Assembly: GCA_023228445.1 (NCBI GenBank)
Contig: JALOBD010000001.1
Coordinates: 11,902 to 75,901, forward strand
DNA: 64,000 nucleotides
Direction of reading: 5' to 3'
Origin: Sphaerochaeta sp.
GTDB lineage: Bacteria; Spirochaetota; Spirochaetia; Sphaerochaetales; Sphaerochaetaceae
Under the pieces are notes generated by a model. That model saw only the letters and a list, made by a program, of their open reading frames with translations, was not told where the DNA came from and did no database searches. Made by a program: the position numbers and the translations under genes. Shown piece after piece: positions 63,593 to 64,000 of this stretch. The stretch's first letter is position 1. The number at the start of each line of letters is the position of its first letter.

Positions 63593-64000
63593 TTGTATCG
63601 TAGCGCAATGGAACAGCTGTACCGGTGGAAGCAGCGTACCAAGAGAAAACCCCTCATAATTCGTGGTGCCCCGCTAACGGGCAAGACCTGGCTGATGCGC
63701 GAATTTGGGAAGACCGCCTTCAAAGAGACGGTCTATATCAATTTCGACAATAACCGACAGATGCAAGAACTGTTTTCTGTCGACCTCAATGTCGCGCGTA
63801 TTGTGACCGGCATGGAGTTGTACGTAGGGCATAAAATTGATGCATTGACCACGCTTTTTATTTTTGACGAGGCGCAGGAAGTGCCGAAAGCGCTTACCTC
63901 GCTCAAGTATTTCAACGAGACTGCGCCGCAATACCAGATCATCTGCGCCTGTTCGCGCCTTGGCGTGGCACTGCATCCGGGCACCTCCTTTCCTGTTGGC
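63593..64000 (+). CDS. AAA-type ATPase of the AAA_14/DUF4143 kind, partial at right edge
   Basis: The frame is open to the window end; 136 residues are visible. The protein begins MYRSAMEQLYRWKQ and has the P-loop LIIRGAPLTGKTWLMREFG (Walker A about residues 25-32), NFD, a Walker B-like LFIFDEAQEVPKAL and LGVALHPGTSFPVG. Related proteins (ATPase with AAA_14, then a DUF4143 tail) are common mobile or accessory genes of unclear function. Their usual loop GARQVGKT and phrase AGSLLGVAL are changed here to GAPLTGKT and ACSRLGVAL. A TTG start at 63593 is supported by GAGG eight bases upstream; a GTG three bases earlier is also in frame. Confidence 0.75.
   Translation, partial: MYRSAMEQLYRWKQRTKRKPLIIRGAPLTGKTWLMREFGKTAFKETVYINFDNNRQMQELFSVDLNVARIVTGMELYVGHKIDALTTLFIFDEAQEVPKALTSLKYFNETAPQYQIICACSRLGVALHPGTSFPVG

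Overview
The window looks like part of the chromosome of a spirochaete, probably in or near the Sphaerochaetaceae. This is a judgement from gene content and protein style, not a database result. The clues are short exported outer-membrane beta-barrel proteins, a CoaE P-loop ending in GKN, a divergent YmdB-like protein next to an RseC-like protein, a class I hybrid-cluster protein, and D-lactate fermentation. By eye the sequence is GC-rich (a bit under 60%), except for an AT-rich stretch at the far right. I annotate 57 protein genes, two of them cut by the window edges, and one tRNA-Arg(CCG). I see no rRNA, CRISPR array or intact mobile element.

Layout. 1-5.2 kb: LptC-like lipoprotein, RseC-like and YmdB-like genes, tRNA-Arg, exported and small hypothetical proteins, a nucleotidyltransferase, YitT and LOG. 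5.5-12.8 kb: a beta-barrel protein, ldhA, then rlmKL, hslO and ftsH on the minus strand. 12.8-22.5 kb: a short-chain reductase, then a TolC/MacA/MacB-type efflux operon that continues into an NtrB/NtrC-type two-component pair and an M3 oligopeptidase. 22.5-28.2 kb: a TrmA/RlmD-type RNA methyltransferase, an ICMT-like membrane protein, a nitrilase-family amidase, a methyltransferase and glutamine-dependent nadE. 28.2-35.7 kb: two paralogous barrel proteins, a membrane-anchored small protein, an MBL hydrolase, polA, coaE and a repeat-built membrane protein. 35.6-47.8 kb: epmB-like kamA, an MFS transporter, mntP, hcp, a GH105-like hydrolase convergent with a sugar ABC transporter, then efp and epmA. 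47.8-55 kb: mnmE-mnmG-rsmG-ftsK-aminotransferase. 55-63.3 kb: DEAD-box helicase, ABC exporter, plsC, an ECF transporter (fused ATPases, T and S subunits) and a guaA without a glutaminase domain. 63.3-64 kb: AT-rich spacer and the start of an AAA ATPase.

How the genes work together. Translation and RNA modification dominate: rlmKL, a TrmA-type enzyme, mnmE/mnmG, rsmG, and all three components for lysylation of EF-P (epmA, epmB-like, efp). Redox and protein quality control are represented by hslO, ftsH and hcp. Sugar use is represented by the GH105-like enzyme plus its ABC transporter, with ldhA as a fermentative electron sink.

Most striking observation. At least nine genes have a well-formed sigma-70-type promoter whose -10 box ends only 6-8 bases before the start codon, with no Shine-Dalgarno sequence, which predicts leaderless mRNAs. 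In two divergent pairs (epmA/mnmE and ftsH/SDR) the opposing promoters share or abut a palindromic -35 region. Other notable features are a guaA lacking its amidotransferase domain, a fused ECF ATPase whose degenerate residues all fall in one composite ATP site, a YmdB-like protein that has lost metal and catalytic residues, and an unrecognised protein built from two kinds of ~35-residue repeat.
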